64,000 bases of DNA from the NCBI GenBank assembly GCA_027559495.1, contig JAMXSV010000006.1, forward strand, positions 496,001 to 560,000, read 5' to 3'. The notes under the pieces were generated by a model. It saw only the letters and a list, made by a program, of their open reading frames with translations. It ran no database searches and was not told the DNA's origin. Shown piece after piece: positions 35,483-47,008 of this stretch. The position numbers and the translations under genes were made by a program. Origin of the DNA: Aurifilum marmelostoma (Eukaryota > Ascomycota > Sordariomycetes > Diaporthales > Cryphonectriaceae). How positions within the stretch are numbered: position 1 is the stretch's first letter; the number at the start of each line of letters is the position of its first letter.

Positions 35483-36253
35483 TCATCCTTGGACCTTATT
35501 CGCAGCCTCCACCAGGAAAGCCACCGTTTCCTCTGGCTTGCTCAACATAGGACTGTGCCCGCTCGCAACCTCTCGAACCGTGACATCTGCCCCCTGCTCC
35601 TTGGCGTCGTTGACCATCCACCGCTGCACCTCTATAGGCAACGCGCGATCATCCACCGTCACGAGGAACCACACCGGCACATCCTTCCACCCGGCATACG
35701 CATGCTCGCCCCCTTCGAACAGGCTCTTTAGGCTGTGGCTGCGCAGCTGGGCTGTCCATGCCTTTCCCTCCTCCAGCGGCAGCACATCATGGTAAAACAA
35801 CTCTGTTGGGTCGACGACCAGCACCGCGAAACCGGTCTCCTCGTCGGCGCGCCATATTGGCGGCGGCTTTCCGCCCAAGCCATCCATGAAGCTCATTCCG
35901 GTGCGGTTGAACCCCGTCGCCATCATCGCCAGCCCCACCACTTTGCCCTCCAAAGGGTCATCGCTAGGATGGGCGTGCGTAGGTAGACCCTTGAGAGCGG
36001 ACGAGCCAACGTGGCCGCCGTAGGAGTGGACCACGACGATGACGTCGCGACCTGCCTTGGTCTCGGAACGAATGGTGGCCTGCACGACGTCAAGGTCGTT
36101 CTCGTAGCTGGCAGATGGGTCGCCGGCTGTGGAGGGGAGCGTCACGGCGACGGAATCGTAGCCCTTTTGGGAGAGGAGGGCAGTCACTCTGTCCCAAGTG
36201 CTTGGGCCGTGCCAGGCGCCGGGGACGAGAACGAAGGTCGGCTTCGAAGACAT
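35483..36253 (-). CDS. Alpha/beta-hydrolase fold enzyme
   Basis: Single exon of 256 aa from MSSKPTFVLVPGAWHG. The upstream ATG at 36346 adds 31 residues without family character. Motifs are VLVPGAWHGPSTWD (oxyanion region), nucleophile elbow VVHSYGGHVG with Ser as nucleophile, a candidate catalytic Asp in VTVDDRALP, and His in SGHSPML. It resembles the esterase/salicylate-esterase-like AB_hydrolase group common in fungi. The substrate cannot be inferred. No signal peptide, so probably cytosolic. Confidence 0.88.
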   Translation of the reverse strand: MSSKPTFVLVPGAWHGPSTWDRVTALLSQKGYDSVAVTLPSTAGDPSASYENDLDVVQATIRSETKAGRDVIVVVHSYGGHVGSSALKGLPTHAHPSDDPLEGKVVGLAMMATGFNRTGMSFMDGLGGKPPPIWRADEETGFAVLVVDPTELFYHDVLPLEEGKAWTAQLRSHSLKSLFEGGEHAYAGWKDVPVWFLVTVDDRALPIEVQRWMVNDAKEQGADVTVREVASGHSPMLSKPEETVAFLVEAANKVQG

Positions 36254-39200
36254 TGTTGTGAGTGACGCAGGGGCGGCGGAGGCTGATCGGGGGGATGAAG
36301 GCGTGGAGCAGGCTTCGAGGTCCAGCAAGTCTGTGCGTCCCACCAAGGTCTATGAACTCAAACACGGGCAGGTCTCAGATATATGCGCTGGACTTCAATG
36401 ACTCAAATGACAGTTGCCCATGGTTCTTTATATATATATTCCTCCCACATCTGTGCTCATTATCAGACATTCGGGCATACTTAGTCGGTGAGACCCGGTA
36501 TATCCCGCTCCGAACAATGAACAGACAACATCTGAAGTGATCGTTGAACTCCTTGTCTATCTCTTCTGGCTAAGAACATGGATCTTCTGCTTCTTGATCT
36601 GGCTATTCATCTTCTCTTTCTTCCAGGCGAGCCACAGAAACGGCCCAGACAGTCCAGCCGTCTGACCCGGTTCGGCCCGATACCTACAAAAGACGGGAAT
36701 TTTCCGGCCTCAAGTTTGCATCAGGAGTGGGTGTTTCATGAAATGGAATTCAAGTTTTGGACACGTGAACGGGCTTTTGATTTCTTCAGTCTAGGCAGGT
36801 TGTCACAGTGATCTCATGTAATTACTGTTAACAGATTGACCGCTCTTTTTTCCAGCCGTCAATACTCCCCTGCCTGGTAGGACTAATCAAAACTCAAGTA
36901 ATTAATTACATGACAAAGCTCGCGACATTTAAGAAGCTCAGTACTGGAGAAACCTCGGGGACAAGGCCAGACTCTCGTATCTTCAGCTCTCTTACGTCAC
37001 GGGAGACATTGAACTTGGTCTCTCGTCATTGTCGGAAACGTTCGGGGGAGGGCTGCCGTTGTTCATGATCTGAGGGGGAGAGGGTTCTCAAAGAATCAAG
37101 GTGGGGTGTGTGTCGGCTCAACATCACGATCGTAGCCCTGAATACAATACCAGAGCGGATTCTATGCATAAGGGAAGCCATATCCGCATGGCAAGCATAT
37201 GTGTAGAACTAATATGATCAGCACAGGAGCCAGGACATAAGATTTTCAAGCAGATATCAGCGAGGACAATCCTGCCTATGCAATTTGATCTGGAGTGTTG
37301 CAAGTATTTTGGATAATACAACTCATACTCACAATCATATTATTATTCTTTAATCAAATTTTGATGGCCCAACTCAGCGGCATTGTGTTCCAAGGGCAGA
37401 ACGTATCCCAGGTGCTTAGTGATCAGCTATAGATGCCCGACCATTTACACAACGTAGAGAAGAGAGACGGAGATATCACAATGACCGAGTTTTGAATAAA
37501 GATCGGGGTCAAAGGCAACAACGCGGGCCAACCTTGGAGCAGCAGCTCCTGGGCTGACTGTCCTCCTCGACTTGGCATGGGAACCCTACTCTGAGCAAAT
37601 GACCACAAAACCTTTCCACATGTCCTCGGATCTACATAGCCGTCGACGTTCATGTCTTCGGGGCTTTTAAATGTTCCATACGCGACGTCTGATTCATGAA
37701 GTTCAGAGGTCGAGGCCGCTTGGTCCGGCGTCTTACTGAGGCAGATGACTCTTCAGCTTTGCCGGGTGACTCCGATAATAACGCACCAATTGTTCAGATT
37801 TCAGCTACGGATCACTGTGGCTGTCGACTCGGGACTAATCGGCTGCTTCAGTACCTCATCTTGTCACTCATCCTCCTGTGCGGAGATGCATTGTGAAGGT
37901 ATAACTATGGCAGTCAGTAGTCTCGATGCATTCTTTTATCGGCCTTCCATTTCTATCTCCTTGTCAGGGGTAGAACTGTCGGATGGTCAAGCCGGTTTGT
38001 TCTCCCGGCTGTATTCAGGTGGAAAGTGTTGTAAAATACTGAATTCGCGAGTGGCAGGCGCGAAGATTTTGCTAAATGTGACGCCTTGGACATCCCAATG
38101 TCAGATAATCGCATTAGTGGTAGCACATTATTGACCAGGCTTCGGAAACGTTAAGGCTAGTCAGGATGTTTTTGAGGTGCATTCTGGAGGTTTCATACAA
38201 GAGCACAGTGAAACTTATTCTCCAATATCACAATGTAGTTATGAACTGGATTTTTATTTGAGGCTTATGGGTTCAAATATGGTGGATGAAGCCTCAGGCA
38301 TGCGCAGGAAGTCATCCCTGGCAGCATGGGAAAGCACTTGTTCTTTGACCAAGTTATCGATGATACTTGATATCGATGACTGGAAGATACTATTTGACAT
38401 TGTTGGCCTCTTCCCCAAAAGCCATGAATGGGATGTAAGCCCACCCCCTCCCCCCTCCCCCAAAGAAACTCGGAGACCTTGGCCGAGGTGATGCTTGGTC
38501 CTGATCACAGAACACGAATGAGCAAAAGAATCTCTAGCATATTCTATACTGTCAGGGCAGAGGTTCATACAAGTGGAGAAGGGGAGACTAAAGGAGCAAA
38601 AACCTTGGAGCACTCCGAGAGTCAAGGAGACGAAGAGAGGGGAAAAACTTTAGGATCAAAGAGCTCAGTCAGAATCACGGATCATCAAGTGATATATATG
38701 TTCTGAAAAGTTTGTGCTGTGCTTCGACCTATCGCCTCTGTCCGATGCTTTACCAGGAAGTGACCTGAGCTCGGCTTCTCTCGTAGTGCCGTCTTCTCCT
38801 TGTATCATATGATACGGATGAGTCTTTCGCCATGTCTTTGGCGCCGTTCCTGACAACATAAGGTTGAGCCATTCAATCAAGAAAAAATGTCCTATAGGGA
38901 CTCATGTTGAGGAAGATGCACTTTCCTGACACCTAGTCACGACCTGAATTGAACCTCTAAATAACAGTATTTTGCTGACAAAGCTGGATTTGCAACATAG
39001 TGATAGTGTATAAATCTCATGCCAATACACCCAAGCTGTTCATAAATTTCCATGTCAGAGTTAGAGAGGCCCAGTGGTGACTTGAAGCTATTGATTTATT
39101 TGATGAGTGCTGCACTCAAAAAAGCACATCAGGCGTGTTTCAAAATAAATGGGAGCGAATTTGAACTGTCTAATTACTTTGTTACAATCTCGGGCTCAGT

Positions 39201-39655
39201 CACAGTAATTCTTTTGCCATAGTCCCAGGGTTGTTGGTCTATGTTAAGTGAAATTACCTGTTCATCATCTTCCTATCGCGTCACTGAGGGGACTGAGAAG
39301 GACGGCCTCGGGGGCTTCTCCTCTGCAAACAAACAGGGCGAACATCACAAGGTTAGCACCATAAAACGGTCGTCAGTCTGTCATGGTCACTCACCGTGTA
39401 GCTACATTTGAGATTAATGTGACTGAGTGCTTAAATAGGAGTGACAAATGGTTAAAGAGGACGAAGATATTTGATATGTCTATAAAGCTCCAAAAAACTG
39501 GCAACATAAAATCGTTTGCCTTTCTGCCACCACCAAGCAGTCGGACAATACGACCATCAAACTAATCATCCTCAAGATATTCGGCTGCTTGCTCGACAAG
39601 CGCACAACAGAAATACTAACGTACTGGCTACTCAAGCAATTTCAACATCAACAAG
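36254..39655. other. 3.4-kb AT-rich gene desert
   Basis: The longest unassigned stretch. All open frames are short and motif-free. Base composition is visibly more AT-rich than the flanks, especially about 37000-39500, with TATATATA at about 36428-36440. It could be the decayed, RIP-mutated remains of a repeat, but I see no transposase or terminal repeats. Confidence 0.5.
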
Positions 39656-39802
39656 ATGTCCAGGAGACATTTATCACCTGAACCGGAGGGCTTCCCGTTC
39701 CCGGAGGCCGTCTACACCATGAAATGGTTTCGTGCATCCTACATCGTCTTTAACTCCCAGGATCAGTACGACCAGATCATGCCATCAATGAACTGGCTCT
39801 GA
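39656..39802 (+). CDS. Possible short first exon or micro-ORF
   Basis: A 48-codon frame, MSRRHLSPEPEGFPFPEAVY..., with regular codon use. It lies 9 nt upstream of, and in the same frame as, the next ORF but is separated from it by a TGA. A GTACGA (39766) could splice in phase to the TAG before TTCGGTGCCC at about 39901, or a weak GTGCAT donor to the GCAG at 39866. Neither is convincing. It may be a real 5' exon of the next gene. Confidence 0.3.
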   Translation: MSRRHLSPEPEGFPFPEAVYTMKWFRASYIVFNSQDQYDQIMPSMNWL

Positions 39803-39811
39803 CATCGTTGC

Positions 39812-41014
39812 ATGACCATCAACATCATCATGCCCCTTCATTGCCCCTTTCAATTAGACCTTGCAGGCTCGCCGACATTCCTTCCTCCGACCGCTGATAG
39901 TTCGGTGCCCTGCCGGAGATGCACTCACCATGGCCCATGCATGAACGAGGACCACGGCTGCTGGGTGACTGTTCCCGGCGATGAGTCGACCATGAATACT
40001 TTGGCGAACAAATTGGCTCGACTGCTCGTGCTTGGTGCAAGAGCTGTTGGCAGCGCTCTCGGAAAGGCTGCAGGTCGTTACATGGCATCTCGACGTTCGA
40101 GTAGATCCGACGAAGTGGGCCAGTCTTCGTCTTCACGACACCACCACCGATCAGGAGGGCGGCACCGCTCAGCACACCCCCCAAACTCGAGCCGAAGCTA
40201 CCAGGCATCTTCTTCTCAACATCATTCTCATCGACGATCGCCCAGCACCTCATCGTCTACCTCGAATCGACGTGGGCGCTCTCCTGACCACCGAGACATT
40301 AGCGTCTCCGAAAACCAAGATGATCAGTACGGAGAACAGCAGCAACAGCCCTTTACTGATACAAAGTCCTTCACAGATAATACTGGACCAGTACAGCATT
40401 ACATCCAGACGGCAACCTCGCCCCGCCAAGACGACTCAGATTCATTAGTCGTCCACGCAGAATCGACCATTGCTCCTGAACGGGGCCGGACAAGGACTCG
40501 GCATGATGATGATGATGATGTTGATTCACCAGATCGAGTACGCCGCCCGCAATCCACAGCCTCGTATGCCCCTCGGCATGGCTCGACTGGTAGCCGATAC
40601 AGGGAGTATCAAGTCACAGAGAGAACCACTGGGTCTATCCCAGGCGGCTATGATTACAGAGTACGATTTTCCTCCACCTCCTCCACCTCCTCCAGAATCT
40701 ACAATACCACTTCATTAGTAAGAGAGATCAGCTATGTTCGCTACAGCTCTCAAGATCGTTCTACAACCCCAAGACCCGCAAGTTCTCAAGCTTACAATAC
40801 AACAGGTGGTCGTCGCGTATTAACGTACGGTGATGATGGCAGCGATTTGGACTTGGAACAGCCAAGAGCTTCAGCCAGTGCCTATGGTGACGACAGGTAT
40901 GACCAGCCTGCGCAAAACGAGCGAGCATATCGGCAGAATTACCGTTATTATGGAAGTTCGAGGGAATCAAGCAGGCGCAGGCACGATGACTCAAGTCGCC
41001 GAAGATACTGCTAA
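39812..41014 (+). CDS. Orphan low-complexity protein
   Basis: A 400-codon frame; the exact start and 5' exon structure are uncertain. Near the N-terminus is a Cys cluster, CRRCTHHGPCMNEDHGC, vaguely like the CxxC patches of DUF3716-type fungal proteins. Then comes a hydrophobic Ala/Gly helix (LARLLVLGARAVGSALGKAAGRY) directly followed by Arg/Ser. The rest (about 90-400) is disordered: Ser/Arg/His-rich, with an Asp5 run from a GATGAT repeat, and Tyr/Arg-rich repeats near the end (RYYGSSRESSRRRHDDSSRRR). Nothing identifies a function. The next ORF has the same hydrophobic-helix-plus-basic design. Confidence 0.5.
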   Translation: MTINIIMPLHCPFQLDLAGSPTFLPPTADSSVPCRRCTHHGPCMNEDHGCWVTVPGDESTMNTLANKLARLLVLGARAVGSALGKAAGRYMASRRSSRSDEVGQSSSSRHHHRSGGRHRSAHPPNSSRSYQASSSQHHSHRRSPSTSSSTSNRRGRSPDHRDISVSENQDDQYGEQQQQPFTDTKSFTDNTGPVQHYIQTATSPRQDDSDSLVVHAESTIAPERGRTRTRHDDDDDVDSPDRVRRPQSTASYAPRHGSTGSRYREYQVTERTTGSIPGGYDYRVRFSSTSSTSSRIYNTTSLVREISYVRYSSQDRSTTPRPASSQAYNTTGGRRVLTYGDDGSDLDLEQPRASASAYGDDRYDQPAQNERAYRQNYRYYGSSRESSRRRHDDSSRRRYC

Positions 41015-42386
41015 TCTTTTATATGAATAATCTCCAGGCTTGAGGGCCGACGTGAGGGGGCTGGGTTGGGCAGCTACACCCCTTTCAGTTAACAAGTTGG
41101 TAGGAAGGCTCTTGGTCTGCAAATGACAGGTTCCTGTCTCGTCAACATGGTGACGCGAGGAAGGTTCTTGAATCAGAGCTAGCGCAGCTGGTGATATTGC
41201 TGACAGAAGACAAGAGAGATCAGCCTGCTCGATGTGTTTGGTTTAATCTTGCTGAAGAACTTAAGTGACCTAATAAAAGACTCAAACACAAGTCCAGGAG
41301 TCCGGCTCAGTCCCTGCACAACAAATTCTCGGAGTTTCTATTCTGCGGATTCTATACCGGGGGAATCGGCTGTGAGCTGCCAGCCTAAGAATATGCAGGC
41401 AGTATTTCTGTCTAGACTTCTAGGCGGCAAGACGAATATGAAGGCAATGGCTCATGTCATAGGTTGTCACGATGCACATGACACAATTCATAACGGAGAG
41501 AGAGAGAGAGCTACTAATGTATATCAGAAAAGAGCGTCAACAGAAGAAGGCTTGAGGCACTTGAGGAAAAGTTAAGGGACGATCTATCACTTTGGAAAAA
41601 AGACATAGTGCAGCAGATGAAAAAGAACCAGAGACAAGAACATTATGGAAATGATGTTGAAGGTATGGGGCCAAGCAAGTGTACTTGTGATCTATTCAAT
41701 AATATCCTGAAGAATGGAAGAGCCTTACGTTGATTACAGGAGATTTACTGACTTGCGTATCAAGCACATATCGTACAACCGGCAGGACATTTGTTACTAG
41801 CCTTATGTTGATATACAGTCATCTCCAGCCGACAACTTGCTGTATCGCAGCATCCATCACGTGGCTTAGGAATTCACAATTGTGCACATTATAACCCGTA
41901 AGACAAGCAGAACTCAGCACTAGTTACTTCTCAGAAAGGACATTGGGCGTCCTGTTGGGCCTCAATGCATCAAGCCACGAACTCGTAGGCCGAATAAGAC
42001 CGGAGTATAATCGTCATCATCATAAGAGTCGGGCGCCGCGGTATCTTTACTCATATTGGTCGTGCATTGCCAAGGACAACTACTCTACTGCTGAACATCA
42101 GCGAAGGATTTGCCCGATTTCCGAAGTCCGTATACTTGCAGGTTTTCATCTGACATGCGGCGCAGAGGCTCAACATTGTTGGCTTATAAATTGACAACCT
42201 CTAGCCCCTCTCCTGACTCCAATTTCGTACAACCGATCTTCTCTCCTCACCTTTCGTCTTGACTTCTTTTGCAATTTTCAGAGTACATCTTCCATACAGC
42301 AATAACGCGTCGGCAACAGCCTTCGTACAAACCGAATTTGTGTGATTCCAAGAGCAACAACGGCGATCTGATACGAGTCAATATTA
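41015..42386. other. Intergenic region between two orphan ORFs
   Basis: About 1.4 kb with no supported gene. Short frames at 41234-41640 have some Lys/Glu-rich coding-like character but are broken by stops, and may be decayed coding sequence. Confidence 0.4.
42185..42190 (+). promoter_or_regulatory. TATA box upstream of the 165-aa orphan
   Basis: TATAAA about 200 nt upstream of the ATG at 42387, followed by a pyrimidine-rich leader (about 42205-42290). This supports the downstream ORF being a transcribed gene. Confidence 0.5.
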
Positions 42387-42884
42387 ATGAATCATTTCGA
42401 AGAACAGAGGAGGAAGACTAACGACTTTGGGAGTCATCATCATCATCAACAACAACAACAACAACAGCACCCCAAGCGAGGCCATCATGGCCTGAAAGAC
42501 GACCATACCAACTACCACACTGACATCGTCGAGGTCAATCACCACGAGACAAACAATACAGGGCACCCAAGAGCTGGGCAGAGAGCAATGGAAAGCCAGC
42601 GCGGACGTCTTGCTCGTTACGGAGCCTTCTTGCTGGTGGCCGGTATTGGCTTCGGAGCAGGAGTCTGCTATTCCGGCACACGCAAGAGACGAGCCCGACG
42701 GGGGCATCATGAGTCTCGAATGCATCGCGAAAACGTACATGACGACCGATATAATGACAGACAACGGCTGGATGAGTATGGTCAGCCGAATTATCATGGG
42801 GCGTACAGAGACCAGAGTGTAGGGGTTTCTAACAGAATTGGGCATTGGCCCGATCAGAAATATGGACACAATCACTGGCAATGA
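42387..42884 (+). CDS. Orphan His/Gln-rich single-TM protein
   Basis: 165 aa, single exon. The N-terminal ~60 residues are hydrophilic, with HHHH and a Q7 run (CAACAACAG repeat). One hydrophobic Gly-rich helix (YGAFLLVAGIGFGAGVCYSG, residues about 77-96) follows. A KRRARRGHH basic patch, then a Tyr/Asp/Arg/His-rich tail. The layout suggests a membrane-anchored or membrane-inserting small protein; no homologue is recognised. A TATA box and CT-rich leader precede it. Confidence 0.55.
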   Translation: MNHFEEQRRKTNDFGSHHHHQQQQQQQHPKRGHHGLKDDHTNYHTDIVEVNHHETNNTGHPRAGQRAMESQRGRLARYGAFLLVAGIGFGAGVCYSGTRKRRARRGHHESRMHRENVHDDRYNDRQRLDEYGQPNYHGAYRDQSVGVSNRIGHWPDQKYGHNHWQ

Positions 42885-43321
42885 AGGGTTTACCCCTTGA
42901 TGATGGCAGGAACATATGTTACTTAGAATAGTCTGGAATACTCTTGATTCGTATCTCTCTTGCTCTGTATGGTGGCTCCATCTTGGGCCCCATCTTCTCT
43001 TCATGTAGCTGAACTCCAGTAATCGTCCCTTTAACAAAAGGAAAAAAAAAAGTGGTGTAAATCAGGTCTTAAGTAAACTCCTTTCCTTCAAAGCGTGATC
43101 TCACATACAAGTGTACGGTATGCAGCTCTTCCCGAGCACCCAAACTCCACGGCTTTATGTCTTTCCGTCAGACCACCAACGAAACAAAACAGCAGGTGTA
43201 ACATGAAAGATGGTGTGAACACCAAACGCCCAACGAGGCAAGGTGAATAAACGAAAATCCAAGTCCACCTCGAGCCCTTTGCAGACTGATATCAGGATGC
43301 TGACATCACGGGGTCATCTGC
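42885..43321. other. Convergent 3' spacer
   Basis: Spacer between the 165-aa orphan (+) and the 884-aa membrane protein (-). No feature is seen. Confidence 0.45.
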
Positions 43322-46039
43322 TCAATCCGAGACGTACCCCGTCTTCCTGGCCAGAGCCTCGCGCCGCGCCTCCCAGTCCACACCACCGCCGCCGCGACGT
43401 CTGCGAGCGTCTTCAGAGGATTCTGCTTCCTCATATTCCTGGAACTTCGCTTCGTTCTGCTCCTCTCCTTCCTTTTGCTGCTGCTTCTCTTCGTCTTCCC
43501 TGTCTCTCTGAGCCTTTCTCTCCGCCGTGTCCTTCTCAGTCTTCTCGAGCCTGTTCCACTCCAATTCTAGTGCTTCCTCAGTTGGAGTAGTCATCCCGGG
43601 CTTTTCCGCTGCGGGTGACTCCTTTTGGGGCTGCGATGCCGCAGCCAGATCAGCGGCCATGAAGTGAGGGCCGACAGAGACGGTGAAGGTGTATGGCGCC
43701 GGAGGTGCCGATGCCGGTGCAGACTCCGTCGTGTTTAGATTGTTAGAGCCGCTTGAACTTGCCGCCTCTGCTTGCTGTCCTTGAGATGGTGGCGCGGCCG
43801 CAATGGCAGGCATAAAAGGAGGTCCCACGGCGATCTGAAAGGTGTGCGGAGCGGGAGGCGACACTGGGACAGGAGCACTGGCAGCGACAGGTGCCGGCAA
43901 AGGTTGTGATAGTACAGGGAATGTAGGTAGAGGGACTTGGGTCTGGAACACCGTGGGGTCAAAGGACTCTAGTGTTGGGACGACTGGCGCGTGCGCGACA
44001 TTGGACCCCTGTGTTAGGCTGGTAGATTGTGTAATGGTGGTTGCAACTGAACCTAGAGTCGATAGAGTCGGTAGGGACGTGTCGGCGAGAACAGGAGCTG
44101 GCTTTGGAATCGTCATATCTGCGATAGGTGCCAGACAAGGCAACGCAGCAGCGGGAATCTCGTTAGGGTCTTCCAAACTCAAAGAGGCCAGAGCAGCCAC
44201 AAGACCAGCCAGAACCTCGTCTGGCTCCTCCAGTCTGAAAGTGGCCAAAGCAGGTAACATAGCACCAGGAGTCTCCTGTGGGTCTTCCAAGCTCAGAGAA
44301 GCTAGAGACGACGCCAGAGAATCCATATCTTGCTCCGAGATGAGGGGACCAGTCATACCCAGATATGGCGTCGAAAGATCAGGAGGTAGCTTCTGTATGA
44401 CACTCGCACCCGGACAGATGAGATCTGATACGACAGGCTCGTTATTCGCCTGTGAGAGAGTGGTAAGGGATGATCTGACGGAAACATTGACAGGCGCTGA
44501 GGGATTCGTTTCCAACACCGGATCGAACGTTGGGGCATCGAGAGTCCAATCCATCTCTTCCAGAATGTCTTCGACAGCGTCGTCAGGCGACGCTGAGGGA
44601 ATGAGTCCCATGGAGGCCAGAGAGGGTGCGACAGGAACAGCGGTCGGCTGTGGGCTATCGGGCTCTGTTGGAGCATGAGAAGAGTACTCCGGGATCGTAT
44701 GACCCGTGAGGGCCAGAGAGGGACCGACTGGGCTAGGAGCAGAGTTCGACGTATCCTCATGTTCCTCAACCAGAGACAAGTCGAAAATAGGCGTGACATT
44801 CTTGGTGACAGATAGAGCCTCGAGTTGGAGGGCTGGCTGCTGGTACCACAGGGGTTTGGAGGCCTGGGCTCTGCGCGCTGACAACTCAGCAAGAGATCTG
44901 GCAGGAGGAGGGTCAGGTGGAAACGAGAAAGAGATAATCGGATACAGCTCCGAGTAATAGGCGCGCCACTCTCGGCATGGATAGAATCGTGGCGTCGCAA
45001 GAGCCTCCTCGACAGTCACATAGGACTTCAGCCATGGATGTTGATCTTTGCAGAAGTCGCACACTATTATGATGCCTGTTTAGTGTGTGATTGTCATTGT
45101 GAAGCGAGACCAGCGAGTCTCCTTACCGTGCATCATCTGACCATCGCCATCAAAGAACTCATTGATCCTTCTCTGGCGCTCAACGATCGGGTTGCTGAGA
45201 TCGATGTACCGCGCGTTGTGGTCTGGCTGACGGCAGGCTGAAGAGCTCCAGGGGGTCGACGTTTGCGGCACCAAGGGACCTGTGAACACTTTCGGGTATT
45301 TTCGCAGGCCAGTGCTCTTCTTGACGCCGGTGTTCTTGTCCTCGGTACGTCTGAAGGTCTCTATGAGGTCGGCATTCTCTTCCTTGAAGTGTACCCAGGC
45401 CTCTAGCGTGGCCTTCTCACAGGCTTTCGTATAGTCGGTGTCGCCCACAGCCCTGTAGATACGCGGGTCGACCTGGCCCTTCAGCCAGCGAACGAAGCGC
45501 CACTGCGATGGCACAGAGGAAATCGGATGCTGCCAAGGCTCCATCAACCCGCTGACTGGGAACGGCTTCCTGGCCGGGGCCGGCTCCCAGTCGCGACACT
45601 TCTTTCCGAGGATCGCCTCGACCATGCGAATCTTCTTGATGAGGTCGCCGTTGGCATCGTCCCACTCGGCGATCTCCACGGTCATCTCACCGATCCACCG
45701 GGCAGCCTCGTCCTGCTCTTTCTCGAGAGACTTGAGCTGAGCCAGGATGTTCTTCTCGAGGTGCAGGAAGAGGAAATGTTGGATGGCAGGCTGTCCGGCG
45801 ATCGTGTAGAAGACCGTGCAGAAGACCCAGCGGAAAACGAAGAGGGCGGTGAGGCGGATGACCAAGTAGGTGACGGCGACGATGTACAAGAGGATGGTAA
45901 CGATGCTCGCCATCAGGAGACCGAGGAAACGAACGACGGGGCCAACATTGATCGGAGTGAATACGAAGAGGAAAGCAAGGAAGGTGAACAGGCGAATGAT
46001 GGTGTCAGGAGACACCAAAGAGGAGAAGAATGCCTCCAT
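43322..46039 (-). CDS. Membrane protein with long low-complexity repeat region, unknown function
   Basis: Two exons (46039-45127, 45063-43322) give 884 aa. The 63-nt intron (GTAAGG...AATAG) joins two long frames in phase at GDGQMMH | VCDFCKDQHPW, so they are one gene. Residues about 14-80 contain two to three hydrophobic segments; about 95-135 are a coiled coil (LEKNILAQLKSLEKEQDEAA). A CDFC motif lies at the junction. Exon 2 is largely Pro/Ala/Ser/Leu-rich, with imperfect repeats: three copies of an A-L/T-A-S/T-L/F-x-LE-(D/E)-P-x-E unit about 40 residues apart, and two copies of AP(H/Y)TF...VGP(P/H)FM. The end is a highly charged helix (Glu/Gln/Lys/Arg). The function is not recognised. Confidence 0.75.
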
Positions 46040-47008
46040 CTTGGTGGCGATGGTTTGAGAACTTGTTGAGGGGAAAAGGAAGAAGAAATGGCAACGACCA
46101 AACAAAATCGAGGCAATGTTGGTGGGCTCAGAAATATGTTACCAGATGATGTAAGTGTGTTTTTGTGGCTCTGTAGAAACGCGTGTTGAGACTGATTGTT
46201 GTGTGGACGAAAGGACCGAGGGGGAAAAGTTTGGGCACAACGCGTTTGGGCGCAGCGAGGTTATAGACTCCAAAGGCTGCAGAACAATAGGTGTGTCTAT
46301 GCAGGCAGCCAGTAAACGCCAGTGCACGTAATTCACAGGCATATCGATAGAAAATAGATACACACAACAGTACTATTGTCTGATTGATCCCATTGTAAGT
46401 AACTTGATAAGTAAAACGGGGTCAAGGTACTGATGAATTCAGAGGAAAGGCACAGACGCGATGGATCTATCCACTCCTCCATCCCAGTCCCCCCTATGCT
46501 CCCATCAACGAGGACGTAGTCTACAATTGTTCCTCACACTGTCATCTATCTAATTGGTTCAGAAAGAAAACAAAAGCTGCCTCCCCCCCCCCCCGGCGGG
46601 GCAGGCGGAGCACCAACCAGCTGGTTCATTCAAGTTCGTGTCCCAATTTAAGTGACTTTCGTGCTTAGTGTCTCACGAGTCACGGGGATCCAGCTTATCA
46701 ACACTCCAATAGAACGAGACGTTGCTATTTTCGAATGACACTTGACAGGTGGGGAGGAATACCGACAGGCTATCAACTGTGGGATGCTGACACTTATGCT
46801 GGTGCCCACGAGACTTAGGCTACGTTGCCGCTGATCAAGGCACTGCACGTCATTCAGAGTAATAACAATACGCGGAAAAAGAGTTAACGAAGAGTTTGAA
46901 TCATGGTTTATCTACCAACACGCGCCGATGCTAGTGACCAGTACCAACTTCTTCAACCATCAACCTTAGCGAGAAACAAAAATGTGTGGTTACCCTCATC
47001 TTCTTCTA
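46040..47008. other. Intergenic region, membrane protein / spc7 3' end
   Basis: About 970 bp without a supported gene. A C13 run beside GGCGGGGC lies near 46584-46605. Confidence 0.5.

Noticed and set aside
38265..38285. GGTTCAAAT B-box-like word
   Set aside because: No A box or cloverleaf can be built upstream at tRNA spacing.
39828..40253. 141-codon antisense frame over the orphan ORF
   Set aside because: No motif, and shorter than the plus-strand frame; the plus strand has the more protein-like composition. The confidence in either is modest.
43842..44678. 278-codon plus-strand frame opposite the membrane protein
   Set aside because: Gly/Ala/Ser-rich shadow of a low-complexity coding region. 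The minus frame is longer and joins a second exon in phase.
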